From assembly GCA_949293815.1 (NCBI GenBank), contig CASFEZ010000003.1, forward strand, positions 1 through 64,000: a stretch of DNA of 64,000 nucleotides. Direction: 5' to 3'. Positions 35,845 through 44,965 of the stretch are shown here, piece after piece (positions within the stretch are counted from its first letter, which is position 1; each line of letters begins with the position of its first letter). Made by a program: the position numbers and the translations under genes. The DNA comes from an uncultured Eubacteriales bacterium. Its GTDB lineage: Bacteria > Bacillota > Clostridia > Oscillospirales > Acutalibacteraceae. Under the pieces are notes generated by a model. The model was given only the letters and a program-made list of their open reading frames with translations. It made no database searches and was not told where the DNA came from.

Positions 35845-36312
35845 ATGAAAACAAAACAAATCATTTCACTTGCTTTAATGCTCGCGCTATTGGTGACGGT
35901 AATCACTGGCTGCGGTACCAAAGAAGGTTCTTCGACAAACAACAATGAAGAATCCACTTCTGTTGTATCTGCCGAAATGAAAGAAAATGAAGAAAGCATA
36001 TTAACAAGTAAACCGTCAACAGAGAAAAAAACACACAGTGAATATGTAAAAACATATTCCGTTTATGCTGAGCAAGGGGCAGTTGTAACGTGGTCTGATC
36101 CCAAAACCGGGCAATTCAGATATAAGGACAAATGTGAAACTTGTGGGCAAGTAGCGAGTGGTGAACATAGCGGCGGATTATTTGTCGGAGAGGGATCTTC
36201 CTATAATGCTGGATTTACTTGTACCAATTCCAATTGCAGTATGTGGGGAAAATCCCAGCGTGCAATCATTAGCTGCAGTACAAGCGGTGAATGGATTGAG
36301 GTCGACGACTAA
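35845..36312 (+). CDS. Lipoprotein with C-terminal zinc-ribbon-like motif
   Basis: This 155-residue protein starts at the ATG behind ACAGGAGG. The signal peptide ends in a lipobox, VITGCG, so the mature protein is lipid-anchored at Cys23 or so. A Ser/Glu/Lys-rich linker follows. The C-terminal 70 residues hold four cysteines in two pairs, CETCGQ and CTNSNC, plus a final Cys, which looks like a treble-clef or zinc-ribbon. The function is unknown. It is a single-gene transcript between operator site B and a terminator, an unexpected extracytoplasmic member of the island regulon. Confidence 0.78.
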   Translation: MKTKQIISLALMLALLVTVITGCGTKEGSSTNNNEESTSVVSAEMKENEESILTSKPSTEKKTHSEYVKTYSVYAEQGAVVTWSDPKTGQFRYKDKCETCGQVASGEHSGGLFVGEGSSYNAGFTCTNSNCSMWGKSQRAIISCSTSGEWIEVDD

Positions 36313-36331
36313 TCAGAGCATATTAAACTGA

Positions 36332-36364
36332 AAAATGGCTGTGATTGTTCGCAGCCATTTTTTT
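36332..36364 (+). terminator. Terminator of the lipoprotein gene
   Basis: AAATGGCTG (about 36333-36341) pairs with CAGCCATTT (36352-36360), followed by TTTTG. Confidence 0.85.
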
Positions 36365-36377
36365 GTGCTTTATATTA

Positions 36378-36411
36378 TGCACCAAATATAGGACATTGGT
36401 TTGATTATACT
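36378..36411 (+). promoter_or_regulatory. Operator site C and promoter of the NADAR-helicase-MoxR operon
   Basis: TGCACCA-AATA-TAGGACA (36378-36395) is followed after exactly 10 bases by TATACT (36406-36411). It leads into the 7.7-kb five-gene operon starting at 36448. Confidence 0.8.
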
Positions 36412-36447
36412 TAAAGCAAAGAAAATATGACAAAGAGGGAGATTATT

Positions 36448-36921
36448 ATGGAGAAGATAACAAGTTTTAGAGAACAATATCGGTTTCTTTCAAATTTCTT
36501 TCAATATCCTTTTGTTTTCAAAGGACTGCTATATCCTAATGCTGAGGCAGCTTTCCAAGCACAAAAGTGCACCAATGATGAGGACAAAATCAAATATACT
36601 CAGGTCAAAAATCCTGTGAGAGCTAAACAAATGGGTAAAAAAGAACCTGGGTTAAGAAAAGATTGGGATTTGATTTCCGTAGATATCATGCTGGAAATTG
36701 AAAGAGCTAAATTTGCTGTTCCTGAACTTGGGGAAATGCTTCTTTCAACTGGTGACGCATATCTGGAAGAGGGCAACCACTGGCATGATAATCGCTGGGG
36801 GCATTGTATCTGTGATAAGTGTAAAAACAAAACGGCACAGAATCTATTGGGAAATATTCTCATACAAGTTAGAACTGAACTTTCGGAGGCTAAAGAAAAT
36901 GAGCAGCAAAAACGAACCTGA
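36448..36921 (+). CDS. NADAR-domain protein
   Basis: This 157-residue protein is a NADAR (YbiA/RibX-like) domain: FREQYRFLSNFFQYPFVFKG, YPNAEAAFQAQKC, KQMGKKEPGLRKDWD and GNHWHDNRWGHCIC are the family blocks. NADAR enzymes are tied to NAD/ADP-ribose metabolism, and some remove ADP-ribose from guanine in DNA as antitoxins or immunity proteins. I chose the ATG at 36448 with GAGGGA upstream; 36427 is also possible. The helicase gene begins inside its last 23 bases, so the two are translationally coupled. A repair or self-protection role for the operon is an inference. Confidence 0.92.
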   Translation: MEKITSFREQYRFLSNFFQYPFVFKGLLYPNAEAAFQAQKCTNDEDKIKYTQVKNPVRAKQMGKKEPGLRKDWDLISVDIMLEIERAKFAVPELGEMLLSTGDAYLEEGNHWHDNRWGHCICDKCKNKTAQNLLGNILIQVRTELSEAKENEQQKRT

Positions 36922-39900
36922 TATTTTTGAGCAGATGTCCATCTTCCAGATAATGAATCTGTTGGACGATCCGGAAAACACATTCAGTTCCGAAGACATA
37001 TCAAAGATTATTGATAAACTATCCGGTGTAAAACGGAAGAAAGAATCTATCGAAGCAAAGAAGAGACAGCAGGAAGAGCGCGAGAGACGAGAAAGAGAAG
37101 CTCGTGAGGCAAAAGAACGTAAGGAAGCTCATATCAGAGAAGTTACAAGCATGGATCTTCCGCTCGATTGGGAAAATGCGTTCAATCAAGATATAAGGAC
37201 TCAAGGTGTTCACGCTGATAGCATTTCTGATGGTCTCATTTACAGCCTGTCTAATCTTGGACAGGTTGATATTGAATATATTTCGTCAGTAACCGGAGAG
37301 GACTATAAAACAATTATCTGTGCGCTGAAAGGATCTATCTATCAGAACCCGGAAACATGGGGCGAGTGTTTTTACAAAGGCTGGGAAACCTCTGAGGAAT
37401 ACCTGTCCGGCAACATGATGCGAAAATGGAAGGCGGCTAAAGACGCCAATAAAGAATACAACGGCTATTTTGCCGATAATATCAGGGCCATTGAAAAAGT
37501 TCTTCCTCCAACTGTTGCCACGAAAGATATCTATGTAACGCTTGGCTCACCGTGGGTACCTGCTGATGTAATAGACGATTTTATAGAGTATCTTCTTGGC
37601 GATTGGCGCAGACACTGGTATGGCATCAACGACGAAGAAGATTTCCATACTAAACACGATGAATTGACCGGCACATGGGAAATACCATTCAAAAGCAGAT
37701 ATAATCACGACGTTAAGGTAACACGAACGTATGGTACTGACAGAATAAACGCCCTTCATATTCTCGAAAGGACATTAAATATGAAGTCGGTAGCTGTTAC
37801 CGATGAGGTTGTATGTAATACAAATTCATCAGGCAAGAAAAGAGTTATTAACCAGTCTGAAACCATTCTCGCCATTGAAAAGCAAAATAAAATGATAAAG
37901 GCGTTCCAGAAATGGGTTTGGGAGGATGAAAGAAGAAAAGAACGGCTTGAAATGATTTTTGAGAACAATTTCAGTTGTGTACGCAGAAGAATTTTTGACG
38001 GATCATTTTTACGGTTTCCTGACATGTCACCGGCGATAAACCTTTATCCTTATCAGAAAGACGCCGTCGCGAGGATTCTTTTTACTCCGAACACCTTATT
38101 GGCACACGATGTCGGAGCTGGAAAAACCTACGTTATGATAGCTGCCGCAATGGAAATGCGCCGTATGGGGCTGTCTGAAAAGAATATGTTTGTCGTTCCC
38201 AATAACATAGTTGGTCAATGGAAAACCATTTTCTACGCAATGTATCCAAGCGCCAATATTCTTTGTGTCGAACCGAAAAGTTTCGCTCCCTCAAAAAGAG
38301 AAAGTGTTCTCGAAAGAATACGTGACGAGGACTTCGACGGGATTATTATAGCTTACAGTTGTTTTGAGCAGATTCCGTTGTCAAAGGAATACTATCAAAA
38401 CCAGCTTATTGATGAGCAGGAATTAATCGCGGAAATAGCGGGCAAAAAGAACAAAGCCACTTCTCGTTTGAAGAAAAAACAAGAGGCGGTTTCAAAAGCC
38501 TTATCTGAACTTGCCGCTTCTATGGATGATTTGTATAACGGCGTATATTTTGATGATCTCGGAATCACAAGACTCTTTGTAGATGAGGCGCACAATTTTA
38601 AGAACGTACCTATCGAAACAAAAGCGGATAAGGTGCTTGGTATCAGTGCTTCCGGATCTAAGAAGTGCCAGGATATGATGGACAAAGTCCGTATGGTGCA
38701 GAAGAAAAACGACGGCGCAGGCGTTGTGTTTGCTACAGGAACTCCGATAACGAATTCAATCACGGATGCGTTTATCATGCAAATGTACCTGCAAAGTGGC
38801 GAGCTTGCCATGCTGGATCTTCAAAGCTTTGACAGTTGGATCGGTATGTTTGCAGAAAGGAGCACTGAGTTTGAAATTGATGTTGACACAAGCAGTTACC
38901 GACTTGCAACCCGTTTTTCTAAGTTCCATAATCTTCCCGAGCTGACATCTCTGCTGTCCTCCATTGCCGATTTTCATCAAGTGGACACATCATCCGGCAT
39001 TCCGCAAATCGACGGATATACTGATGCGCTGGTTTCAAAAACAAATGAGTTTGCAGACTATCTGAAAGGTATTTCGCAGAGAGCAGAGGATGTCCGAAAG
39101 GGATATGTCAGCCGTAAAGATGATAATATGCTGAAAATCACAACGGACGGAAGGAAGGCTGCACTTGATTTGAGGCTGGTCGATCCAAATGCTGCGTTCA
39201 CTTATCAATCCAAAGTGGCGCGCTGTGTTGAAAATGTTGCTGATATATATTTCAGAACAATATCCCAGAAGTCTGCACAGATCATTTTCTGCGATACATC
39301 GACTCCAAAAACCGGTTTTAACATTTATGATGAAGTGAAGGCTATGCTTCAGAGTAAAGGCGTTCCATCTGACAAGATCGCATTTATTCATGATGCGGAA
39401 ACCGAAGCACAGAGAAACACTTTATTTGCTCAAGTCAGAAACGGTGATATCCGTGTGCTGCTCGGATCCACCTTTAAACTTGGGCTCGGTGTGAACGTTC
39501 AGGATAAGTTGATTGCTCTTCATCATATCGATGTTCCGTGGAGGCCTGCAGATATGACACAGCGCGAGGGGCGTATTCTGCGCCAAGGAAACACCAATTC
39601 AAAGGTACAGATTTTCCGCTATATCACAGAAGGAAGTTTTGATGCGTATTCGTGGCAGTTGCTCGAAACGAAACAGCGGTTTATCACAGGGCTACTTTCC
39701 GGATTACTTACAGAGCGTAGTGGAACGGATATTGAGGATACTGTGCTCGATTATGCCGAAGTCAAGGCGCTGGCTGTCGGAAATCCTCTCGTCAAAGAGC
39801 GTGTGGAGACTGCAAACGAGCTTTCACGCTATCTGACATTACAGCGCAAACTTGTTGAGTCGAGAATTCGTATGGAAAAAGAGCTGTTAGAAATGCCCGG

Positions 39901-40414
39901 AAAAATGTCCAATCAAAAGAACAATATCGCTGGATGTGAAGCCGATATTGCGTATTACACAGGGTGGAAACGGGCAAATCCGGCACCATCTGATAATAAG
40001 GTAAAGAAGGATGCAGCAGAAAAGCGCAAACAATTAAGAGATTATCTTCATTCTTCTCTCATGGGATATGTTCTTGAACCGAAAGAAAAAATACTCATGA
40101 CATATCGCGGCTTTGAGGTTATTCTCCCTGCCAATATGACACGCGAAAAACCTTATGTTTGGCTGAAACGAAAAGGTCGCTATTATGTGGAACTCGGAGA
40201 TACAAATACGGGCAACTTAATTCGAATTGATAATTTTCTTAATGATCTGCAAACGCATCTGGACAAGTTAAATAAAGGTCTTGCCAAGTTGTTGGAAAGA
40301 GAACGTCAGCTTAAAGAAGAATTGAGGAAAGAAGAAAGTTTCAGCGATGAGATTGAGGATTGCCGCAAAAAACTCGAAATACTTGATAAGAAATTAGGAG
40401 TAGATAAGAAATGA
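36899..40414 (+). CDS. Large SNF2/DEAH-like helicase (ICE-type)
   Basis: This 1171-residue helicase has a charged coiled-coil N terminus (residues about 45-85). A region at 100-250 resembles one found in the large methylase-helicase proteins of conjugative elements (TWGECFYKGWETSEEYLSGN). The helicase core has Walker A ANTLLAHDVGAGKTY-like residues, FVDEAHNFKNVPIETKA (DEAH), FATGTPITN and, in the second lobe, PADMTQREGRILRQGNTNSK. No adenine methylase motif (NPPY/F) is present, so it is a methylase-free relative. A second coiled coil sits near residues 1130-1165. The start at 36899 has GGAGG upstream. It overlaps the MoxR gene by four bases. Confidence 0.9.
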   Translation: MSSKNEPDIFEQMSIFQIMNLLDDPENTFSSEDISKIIDKLSGVKRKKESIEAKKRQQEERERREREAREAKERKEAHIREVTSMDLPLDWENAFNQDIRTQGVHADSISDGLIYSLSNLGQVDIEYISSVTGEDYKTIICALKGSIYQNPETWGECFYKGWETSEEYLSGNMMRKWKAAKDANKEYNGYFADNIRAIEKVLPPTVATKDIYVTLGSPWVPADVIDDFIEYLLGDWRRHWYGINDEEDFHTKHDELTGTWEIPFKSRYNHDVKVTRTYGTDRINALHILERTLNMKSVAVTDEVVCNTNSSGKKRVINQSETILAIEKQNKMIKAFQKWVWEDERRKERLEMIFENNFSCVRRRIFDGSFLRFPDMSPAINLYPYQKDAVARILFTPNTLLAHDVGAGKTYVMIAAAMEMRRMGLSEKNMFVVPNNIVGQWKTIFYAMYPSANILCVEPKSFAPSKRESVLERIRDEDFDGIIIAYSCFEQIPLSKEYYQNQLIDEQELIAEIAGKKNKATSRLKKKQEAVSKALSELAASMDDLYNGVYFDDLGITRLFVDEAHNFKNVPIETKADKVLGISASGSKKCQDMMDKVRMVQKKNDGAGVVFATGTPITNSITDAFIMQMYLQSGELAMLDLQSFDSWIGMFAERSTEFEIDVDTSSYRLATRFSKFHNLPELTSLLSSIADFHQVDTSSGIPQIDGYTDALVSKTNEFADYLKGISQRAEDVRKGYVSRKDDNMLKITTDGRKAALDLRLVDPNAAFTYQSKVARCVENVADIYFRTISQKSAQIIFCDTSTPKTGFNIYDEVKAMLQSKGVPSDKIAFIHDAETEAQRNTLFAQVRNGDIRVLLGSTFKLGLGVNVQDKLIALHHIDVPWRPADMTQREGRILRQGNTNSKVQIFRYITEGSFDAYSWQLLETKQRFITGLLSGLLTERSGTDIEDTVLDYAEVKALAVGNPLVKERVETANELSRYLTLQRKLVESRIRMEKELLEMPGKMSNQKNNIAGCEADIAYYTGWKRANPAPSDNKVKKDAAEKRKQLRDYLHSSLMGYVLEPKEKILMTYRGFEVILPANMTREKPYVWLKRKGRYYVELGDTNTGNLIRIDNFLNDLQTHLDKLNKGLAKLLERERQLKEELRKEESFSDEIEDCRKKLEILDKKLGVDKK

Positions 40415-41526
40415 GCGATATAAAAATGACCAACATACCCTCTATGCATGTCGGGAAAATGGTTGACAAACTGTCAAGCGCTTACTGCGCAATCATTCAA
40501 AATAACTATCCCATCAAAACCATGCCGTCAGTGATGCTGTGGGGACCTCCCGGCGTTGGTAAATCACAAGCAGTTCGCCAGATCGCAATAGAGATTGGCG
40601 AGAGGACCGGCAAAAGGGCCAATGTAACCGACGTCAGGCTGCTTCTTTTCAATCCCATTGATCTGCGCGGTATTCCTACAGCCAACGCAGACAAAACGCT
40701 TGCAGTATGGCTGAAACCGCAGATATTCCAGATGGATGCAAGTGACGATATTGTCAACATCCTGTTTCTTGATGAAATCTCCGCAGCGCCTCAGTCTGTT
40801 CAGGCGGCGGCCTATCAGATTACATTGGACAGAGTTGTCGGTGAGCACAAGCTTCCCGATAATTGCATCGTGATTGCCGCCGGAAACCGTATGACAGATA
40901 AATCCGTAGCGTTCAAAATGCCGAAAGCACTGGCAAACCGTTTGATGCATATAGAAATTTCAGGCAGCTTCAACTCATGGAAGGAATGGGCAATACGCAG
41001 TGGAATCAATGAAAAAGTTTTAGGTTTTTTGTCTTTCAGGCAGAGCTACCTGATGGGATTTGATTCGAGCTCTGATGATCTCGCTTTTGCTACTCCGCGT
41101 TCCTGGGAAACGGTAAGTAATCTGCTCAACTGTGTCAGTGATGATATTGACGATATGTTCTCGCTTATTTCAGGAATTGTAGGCTCGGGTGTTGCGGTCG
41201 AGTTCAGAACATGGGCTAAAGTATATAAAGATCTTCCGAACATCGAAGATGTGTTTGATGGTAAAACGATGAAGATGCCGACCGGAACAGATGCTATGTA
41301 CGCATTGACAGCATCAATGACGACCTATGCAAGAGATCACAAAGAGGAAATGAGCAGAATTGCAAACTCCATCCGATATGCAGAAAAAATGCCCCCCGAT
41401 TTCAGTACAGTTCTGATGAAAGATTATATGTACATCGACAAGCATTACAAAGAAAAACTTATGACTATTCCTGAATTTTCAAAGTGGCTTCAAACGAAAG
41501 GACGGTTAATGAATGGCTCTGTCTGA
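40411..41526 (+). CDS. MoxR-family AAA+ ATPase
   Basis: This 371-residue ATPase has Walker A MLWGPPGVGKSQAVRQIA, Walker B NILFLDEISAAPQSVQAAAY and IVIAAGNRMTDKSVAFKMPK as the sensor 1 region, typical of MoxR. MoxR proteins usually work with a von Willebrand factor A (VWA) partner as chaperone-like or metal-insertion machines, and the next gene, overlapping by 14 bases, encodes exactly such a partner. Its start overlaps the helicase stop (ATGA). I infer one complex built from these products. Confidence 0.92.
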   Translation: MSDIKMTNIPSMHVGKMVDKLSSAYCAIIQNNYPIKTMPSVMLWGPPGVGKSQAVRQIAIEIGERTGKRANVTDVRLLLFNPIDLRGIPTANADKTLAVWLKPQIFQMDASDDIVNILFLDEISAAPQSVQAAAYQITLDRVVGEHKLPDNCIVIAAGNRMTDKSVAFKMPKALANRLMHIEISGSFNSWKEWAIRSGINEKVLGFLSFRQSYLMGFDSSSDDLAFATPRSWETVSNLLNCVSDDIDDMFSLISGIVGSGVAVEFRTWAKVYKDLPNIEDVFDGKTMKMPTGTDAMYALTASMTTYARDHKEEMSRIANSIRYAEKMPPDFSTVLMKDYMYIDKHYKEKLMTIPEFSKWLQTKGRLMNGSV

Positions 41527-42769
41527 AGACAAGATAAAAGGGTACATAAAAAGACTTCTGTTATCACGCATGCGTATTTTGTGTAACCATGGATTTTACG
41601 GTTTGCTTTTAATGCACATGATTTATGCTGTCAGCGAAGAAGTTGAAACCGCTTGTACGGATGGAGTAAGGATTACTTTCGGCACTGAGTTTCTCGACAG
41701 CCTAACAGATGCAGAACTTGACTTTGTCATGATGCACGAGATTTTGCATGTCGTGCTACAGCATTGCCTTCGCGGAGATGTTGAAGATCCCGAAAGCTAT
41801 AATATTGCGGCGGACATTGTTGTTAATTCAAATATCATGCTCGAAAACGGAGGAAAAGCGAGCAGTATAACGCTCAGTAAATACGGGACATCAATGCATG
41901 TTGCACCGGATGGAAAAGAGGGGCATGAATATACTGCCGAGCAGGTCTACGCCATGCTTCCGAAGAACCCAAACAAAAAATGCAAGGATAAAAGTCCCGG
42001 TTCTGCTGATGGCAGAGCAAAAAAAGAGATTGCCAAAGATAAACATCAACCCGTATGGGTTTGGGATGATCATTCCCAGTGGGGCAAATATGAGGAAGAT
42101 GATACTCTCCGAGATGTGTGGGTCAAACGATTTGAAGACGCGGCGGAGGCTATTGAAATCAGAGACCCCTCAAATTCAAGAGGTCTTCTCCCTGCTTTTG
42201 CAGAGCGTATTCTTAAAGAGATAAAAAAACCGCAAACCGATTGGCGCACAATCTTGAATGATTTTATTCAGGAAGAAGTTGTTGACTATTCGTTTGCTCC
42301 ACCGGATCGAAGATTCGATGACAGTCCGTTTTTCTTGCCTGATTTCAACGGCAAGGAGGATATGGTGGAAGATATCCTGTTTATGATTGATACATCAGGG
42401 AGTATGTCGGACGATATGATTGCAGCAGCATATTCAGAGGTTAAAGGAGCAATTGACCAGTTTGACGGAAAGCTCAAGGGCTGGCTCGGATTCTTTGATG
42501 CGGCGATTATAAAACCGAAGCCGTTCAGCGACGAGAACGAGTTCAAGGTAATTAAACCCGCCGGTGGCGGCGGAACCGACTTTCAAATCATTTTTGAATA
42601 TGTATTTCATCATATGTCCGACAAATTGCCGGCAAGTATTATCATATTAACAGATGGATATGCCCCCTTCCCTCAGGAAAAACTTGCCGGAGGTATTCCG
42701 GTGCTTTGGCTGTTGAACAACGAAGAAGTAAATCCTCCTTGGGGAAAGGTTGCAAGGATAACCGTATAA
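41513..42769 (+). CDS. VWA-domain protein with metallopeptidase-like N-terminal domain
   Basis: This 418-residue protein combines two domains, as in DUF2201-type proteins. The N-terminal part (residues 1-140) contains LDFVMMHEILHVVLQHCLRG, a HExxH-like zinc motif (HEILH). The C-terminal part (about 280-418) is a VWA domain with a MIDAS-type motif ILFMIDTSGSMSDDMIAAAY and ILTDGYAPFP. An acidic/basic linker joins them. It overlaps the MoxR gene and is the expected partner of that ATPase. Whether the HEILH site is a working protease is not provable from sequence. Confidence 0.9.
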   Translation: MALSEDKIKGYIKRLLLSRMRILCNHGFYGLLLMHMIYAVSEEVETACTDGVRITFGTEFLDSLTDAELDFVMMHEILHVVLQHCLRGDVEDPESYNIAADIVVNSNIMLENGGKASSITLSKYGTSMHVAPDGKEGHEYTAEQVYAMLPKNPNKKCKDKSPGSADGRAKKEIAKDKHQPVWVWDDHSQWGKYEEDDTLRDVWVKRFEDAAEAIEIRDPSNSRGLLPAFAERILKEIKKPQTDWRTILNDFIQEEVVDYSFAPPDRRFDDSPFFLPDFNGKEDMVEDILFMIDTSGSMSDDMIAAAYSEVKGAIDQFDGKLKGWLGFFDAAIIKPKPFSDENEFKVIKPAGGGGTDFQIIFEYVFHHMSDKLPASIIILTDGYAPFPQEKLAGGIPVLWLLNNEEVNPPWGKVARITV

Positions 42770-42786
42770 CATAGGAGGCTTGAGCA

Positions 42787-44208
42787 ATGTACAATGAGCA
42801 AATTAAGGAAATACTAATGAAAACATATGATGTATGTGCATACACACTTGACTGTGGCTCATCCGCTGTGCGGGGAAAAAAGTTATATTATTATACTTTG
42901 GACAAGGATTACGAAAAAGAAATTTTTTTGCTTAGAAATGTATTAGAGTCACAGCTATCTAAAAATTCAATAGGTTGTCTAAATGAATTAATGCAATTCT
43001 TTCCGGGGGATAAATGGGAATTACCGCAGTGTGCTTGTTATACAGAAACCGAAGGCTCCTGGCGTTTGACTTTTCATTACATAAAAGGTGTTCGATACCA
43101 CAGAACATTTGGCAAACACATTGCAGCAACATTGATTCTCCAAAATATACCAATCATCTATTTATCAGAATACAGCAAAGATACCTTTTTTGGATATTGG
43201 GATGCAACGTTCTATAATCAGGATAGGCATAGAGGTGAGCCGCAGACAGTTACGGAAGGCATTAACTACAGGATTAACCGCAATTTGTTTAGCAATATCC
43301 AGTTTAGATCATTTACATCAAGTTTTTTCTTCATGATTGCGAATGCCGAAAAAAAATATATTCTGAAAGATATCGGCAGAACTATAAAAGATTGGGGTTA
43401 TTATTTGCCTTCGATTTCGCTAAAAAGTACGCTCAACTGCCACACTCCCTCCGAAGTGATGAGTCTTGTTGCTTCGGAATCCAATCTTTTAAATATCAAT
43501 TTCAATAAATCCGACATGAACGTCGGATATGTGATTAGGAAGGTCTCATCTTTTATCAGCGAGCAAGATTATCCTGTGCTTTTGAAATTAACTCCGGAAA
43601 TTGTGAGAAATTGCATTTCATTAAAAAACCTATTTGATGGTTTGAATAGCACAGAGTCAATAAAACAGTTTCTAACGAACTATTATAGGTATGAACGAGG
43701 CTTTTCGGAGGACGAAATTTATGGCTTTATCGGTGATTATATTCATATGAGTATTGAATGTAATGCTCCAATTAGACTCAGTAGCAGTTCAAACAAACTA
43801 AAAGAAGCCCATGACAAGTTGGCAGAATTAATCAGAGAAAAAGAATACCTTGCTGCAGAACAAAATGTTCTTTTGGTTGCTACCCCATCGAAATTCGATG
43901 ACTTGGAAAAAGCATTTAATGATTTGTTCCCGAACGCATTTCAGAGAATGCACACATCAGAACAATTACTGAAAGAAGGAGAATTCCAGCATAATTGTGT
44001 TTTTTCAAGACGGGATTTGATTAGAAAAGACCGCATTGCAATATTTCATTGGAATTTTGAAAATGCAAGCCATACAATACAATTTGCCATGGATCGATGG
44101 GGCAAGTACTATATTGATGAAATAAAAGCACGATATAATCAGGAACCTTCCTGGTCAGCGATGACAAAACTCAGAGAGATGATGGCTGCGGTCAATTTCG
44201 TCGACTGA
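42787..44208 (+). CDS. PcfJ-like protein of unknown function
   Basis: This 473-residue protein ends with a PcfJ-like domain: LKEGEFQHNCVFSRRDLIRK, then IFHWNFENASHTIQFAM and IDEIKARYNQEPSW, which match the Cys/His-containing core of that family known from conjugative elements. Residues 1-380 are unrecognised, with several aromatic-rich stretches (RLTFHYIKGVRYHRTFGKHI). It starts 17 bases after the VWA gene behind AGGAGG and is the last gene of the operon. Its function is unknown. The context suggests an accessory or substrate-recognition part of the MoxR-VWA machine. Confidence 0.72.
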   Translation: MYNEQIKEILMKTYDVCAYTLDCGSSAVRGKKLYYYTLDKDYEKEIFLLRNVLESQLSKNSIGCLNELMQFFPGDKWELPQCACYTETEGSWRLTFHYIKGVRYHRTFGKHIAATLILQNIPIIYLSEYSKDTFFGYWDATFYNQDRHRGEPQTVTEGINYRINRNLFSNIQFRSFTSSFFFMIANAEKKYILKDIGRTIKDWGYYLPSISLKSTLNCHTPSEVMSLVASESNLLNINFNKSDMNVGYVIRKVSSFISEQDYPVLLKLTPEIVRNCISLKNLFDGLNSTESIKQFLTNYYRYERGFSEDEIYGFIGDYIHMSIECNAPIRLSSSSNKLKEAHDKLAELIREKEYLAAEQNVLLVATPSKFDDLEKAFNDLFPNAFQRMHTSEQLLKEGEFQHNCVFSRRDLIRKDRIAIFHWNFENASHTIQFAMDRWGKYYIDEIKARYNQEPSWSAMTKLREMMAAVNFVD

Positions 44209-44259
44209 AAATATATGCGACTTGGAGGCCCGGATTATTCCGAGTCTCCAATAATGTAA

Positions 44260-44277
44260 TGTATCATATTTGGCATA
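44260..44277 (+). promoter_or_regulatory. Operator site D (degenerate, no clear downstream gene)
   Basis: TGTATCA-TATT-TGGCATA is the weakest copy of the palindrome. Nine bases further is a poor TATTTT. TATAAT overlaps its right end (44276-44281). No gene follows for 310 bases. Confidence 0.5.
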
Positions 44278-44520
44278 TAATGAGGCTATTTTCTGTTATT
44301 CAATGAATTATTTGATATCACTAATGTTTATTCGTTTGTAAAAAAAGATTATTTGACAATGCTTTGATTCGAGAAAAACTTTCTCGGCAGCCAAAGAACG
44401 GTTATAGGCTTGCCATATTTATAGGCACTATGTTGGTTGATTTAATCTTCTGAATGGGTAGGATCAGTTTTCCTTTTTGCCTATCGTTCCAAAATTGCTT
44501 TAGTTTTATCGAAATTGTAG

Positions 44521-44554
44521 AGCACCAAAACAGGTACATTACTTTTGCTATCAT
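44521..44554 (+). promoter_or_regulatory. Operator site I and promoter of the 103-residue gene
   Basis: AGCACCA-AAAC-AGGTACA (44521-44538) is followed after 10 bases by TATCAT (44549-44554). The gene starts at 44590 behind GGAGG (44577-44581). Confidence 0.65.
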
Positions 44555-44589
44555 TAAACCGAAAAGAAAAGAATCTGGAGGCACAGAGC

Positions 44590-44901
44590 ATGCAGTTTTA
44601 TAAATTCGAAGGATTTACAGTTTCTGAAAAGTGGTCTGAGGAAAACGATAATCGCAGAGTAATGCGTGAGAAGGTAAGAAAAATCTCAATGAAGACAAAC
44701 TCTTTCAATCAGAATCAGCAGCGTAAAGCATATGTCAGAAACATAATTGAAAAAGCCAAGATGGCTCAAGCATCAAGATTGCTGGCAATGGATTTCGATT
44801 CTATCGTAAGCGATGATATTGCGTTAATTACCGCTGAAGATATTGAAATCCCGAAAACGTGCGTCAAAACCGAAAAAAGACGAATTGGATTCTGCGTTTA
44901 A
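44590..44901 (+). CDS. Small protein of unknown function
   Basis: This 103-residue, charged, mostly helical protein begins MQFYKFEGFTVSEKWSEEND. I do not recognise it. The ATG at 44590 has a well-placed GGAGG. Its middle is basic (RRVMREKVRKISMKT), the rest acidic, and a single Cys lies next to the C terminus. It is a single-gene transcript from operator site I; site E follows directly after its stop. The context suggests a regulator or adaptor within the island system, without direct evidence. Confidence 0.6.
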   Translation: MQFYKFEGFTVSEKWSEENDNRRVMREKVRKISMKTNSFNQNQQRKAYVRNIIEKAKMAQASRLLAMDFDSIVSDDIALITAEDIEIPKTCVKTEKRRIGFCV

Positions 44902-44935
44902 TGTACCACATTTGGACAACGGTGAGTTGTATATT
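44902..44935 (+). promoter_or_regulatory. Operator site E and promoter of the RecF/SMC-like gene
   Basis: TGTACCA-CATT-TGGACAA (44902-44919) is followed after 10 bases by TATATT (44930-44935). The next gene starts at 44966. Confidence 0.78.
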
Positions 44936-44965
44936 AGGAACAGAAAAGAAAGGAGGACGTATTGA

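Larger units (their letters stand above)
44209..44589. other. Gene-free interval with two operator sites
   Basis: These 381 bases hold no supported coding sequence. A weak hairpin (GACTTGGA/TCCGAGTC, 44219-44246) follows the PcfJ-like gene. Operator site D lies at 44260-44277 and operator site I at 44521-44538. Between them the DNA is AT-rich with a small GAGAAA/TTTCTC hairpin near 44372-44387. A small RNA transcribed from site D is possible but not shown. Confidence 0.5.

Noticed and set aside
36899..40414. Type I or III restriction subunit for the large helicase
   Set aside because: It has no methylase, specificity or nuclease motifs and no partner genes; its best resemblance is the helicase half of ICE methylase-helicase proteins.
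44402..44584. Minus-strand ORF of 60 codons between the PcfJ-like gene and the 103-residue gene
   Set aside because: It runs through operator site I and the promoter of the next gene, has low-complexity basic sequence and no ribosome binding site.
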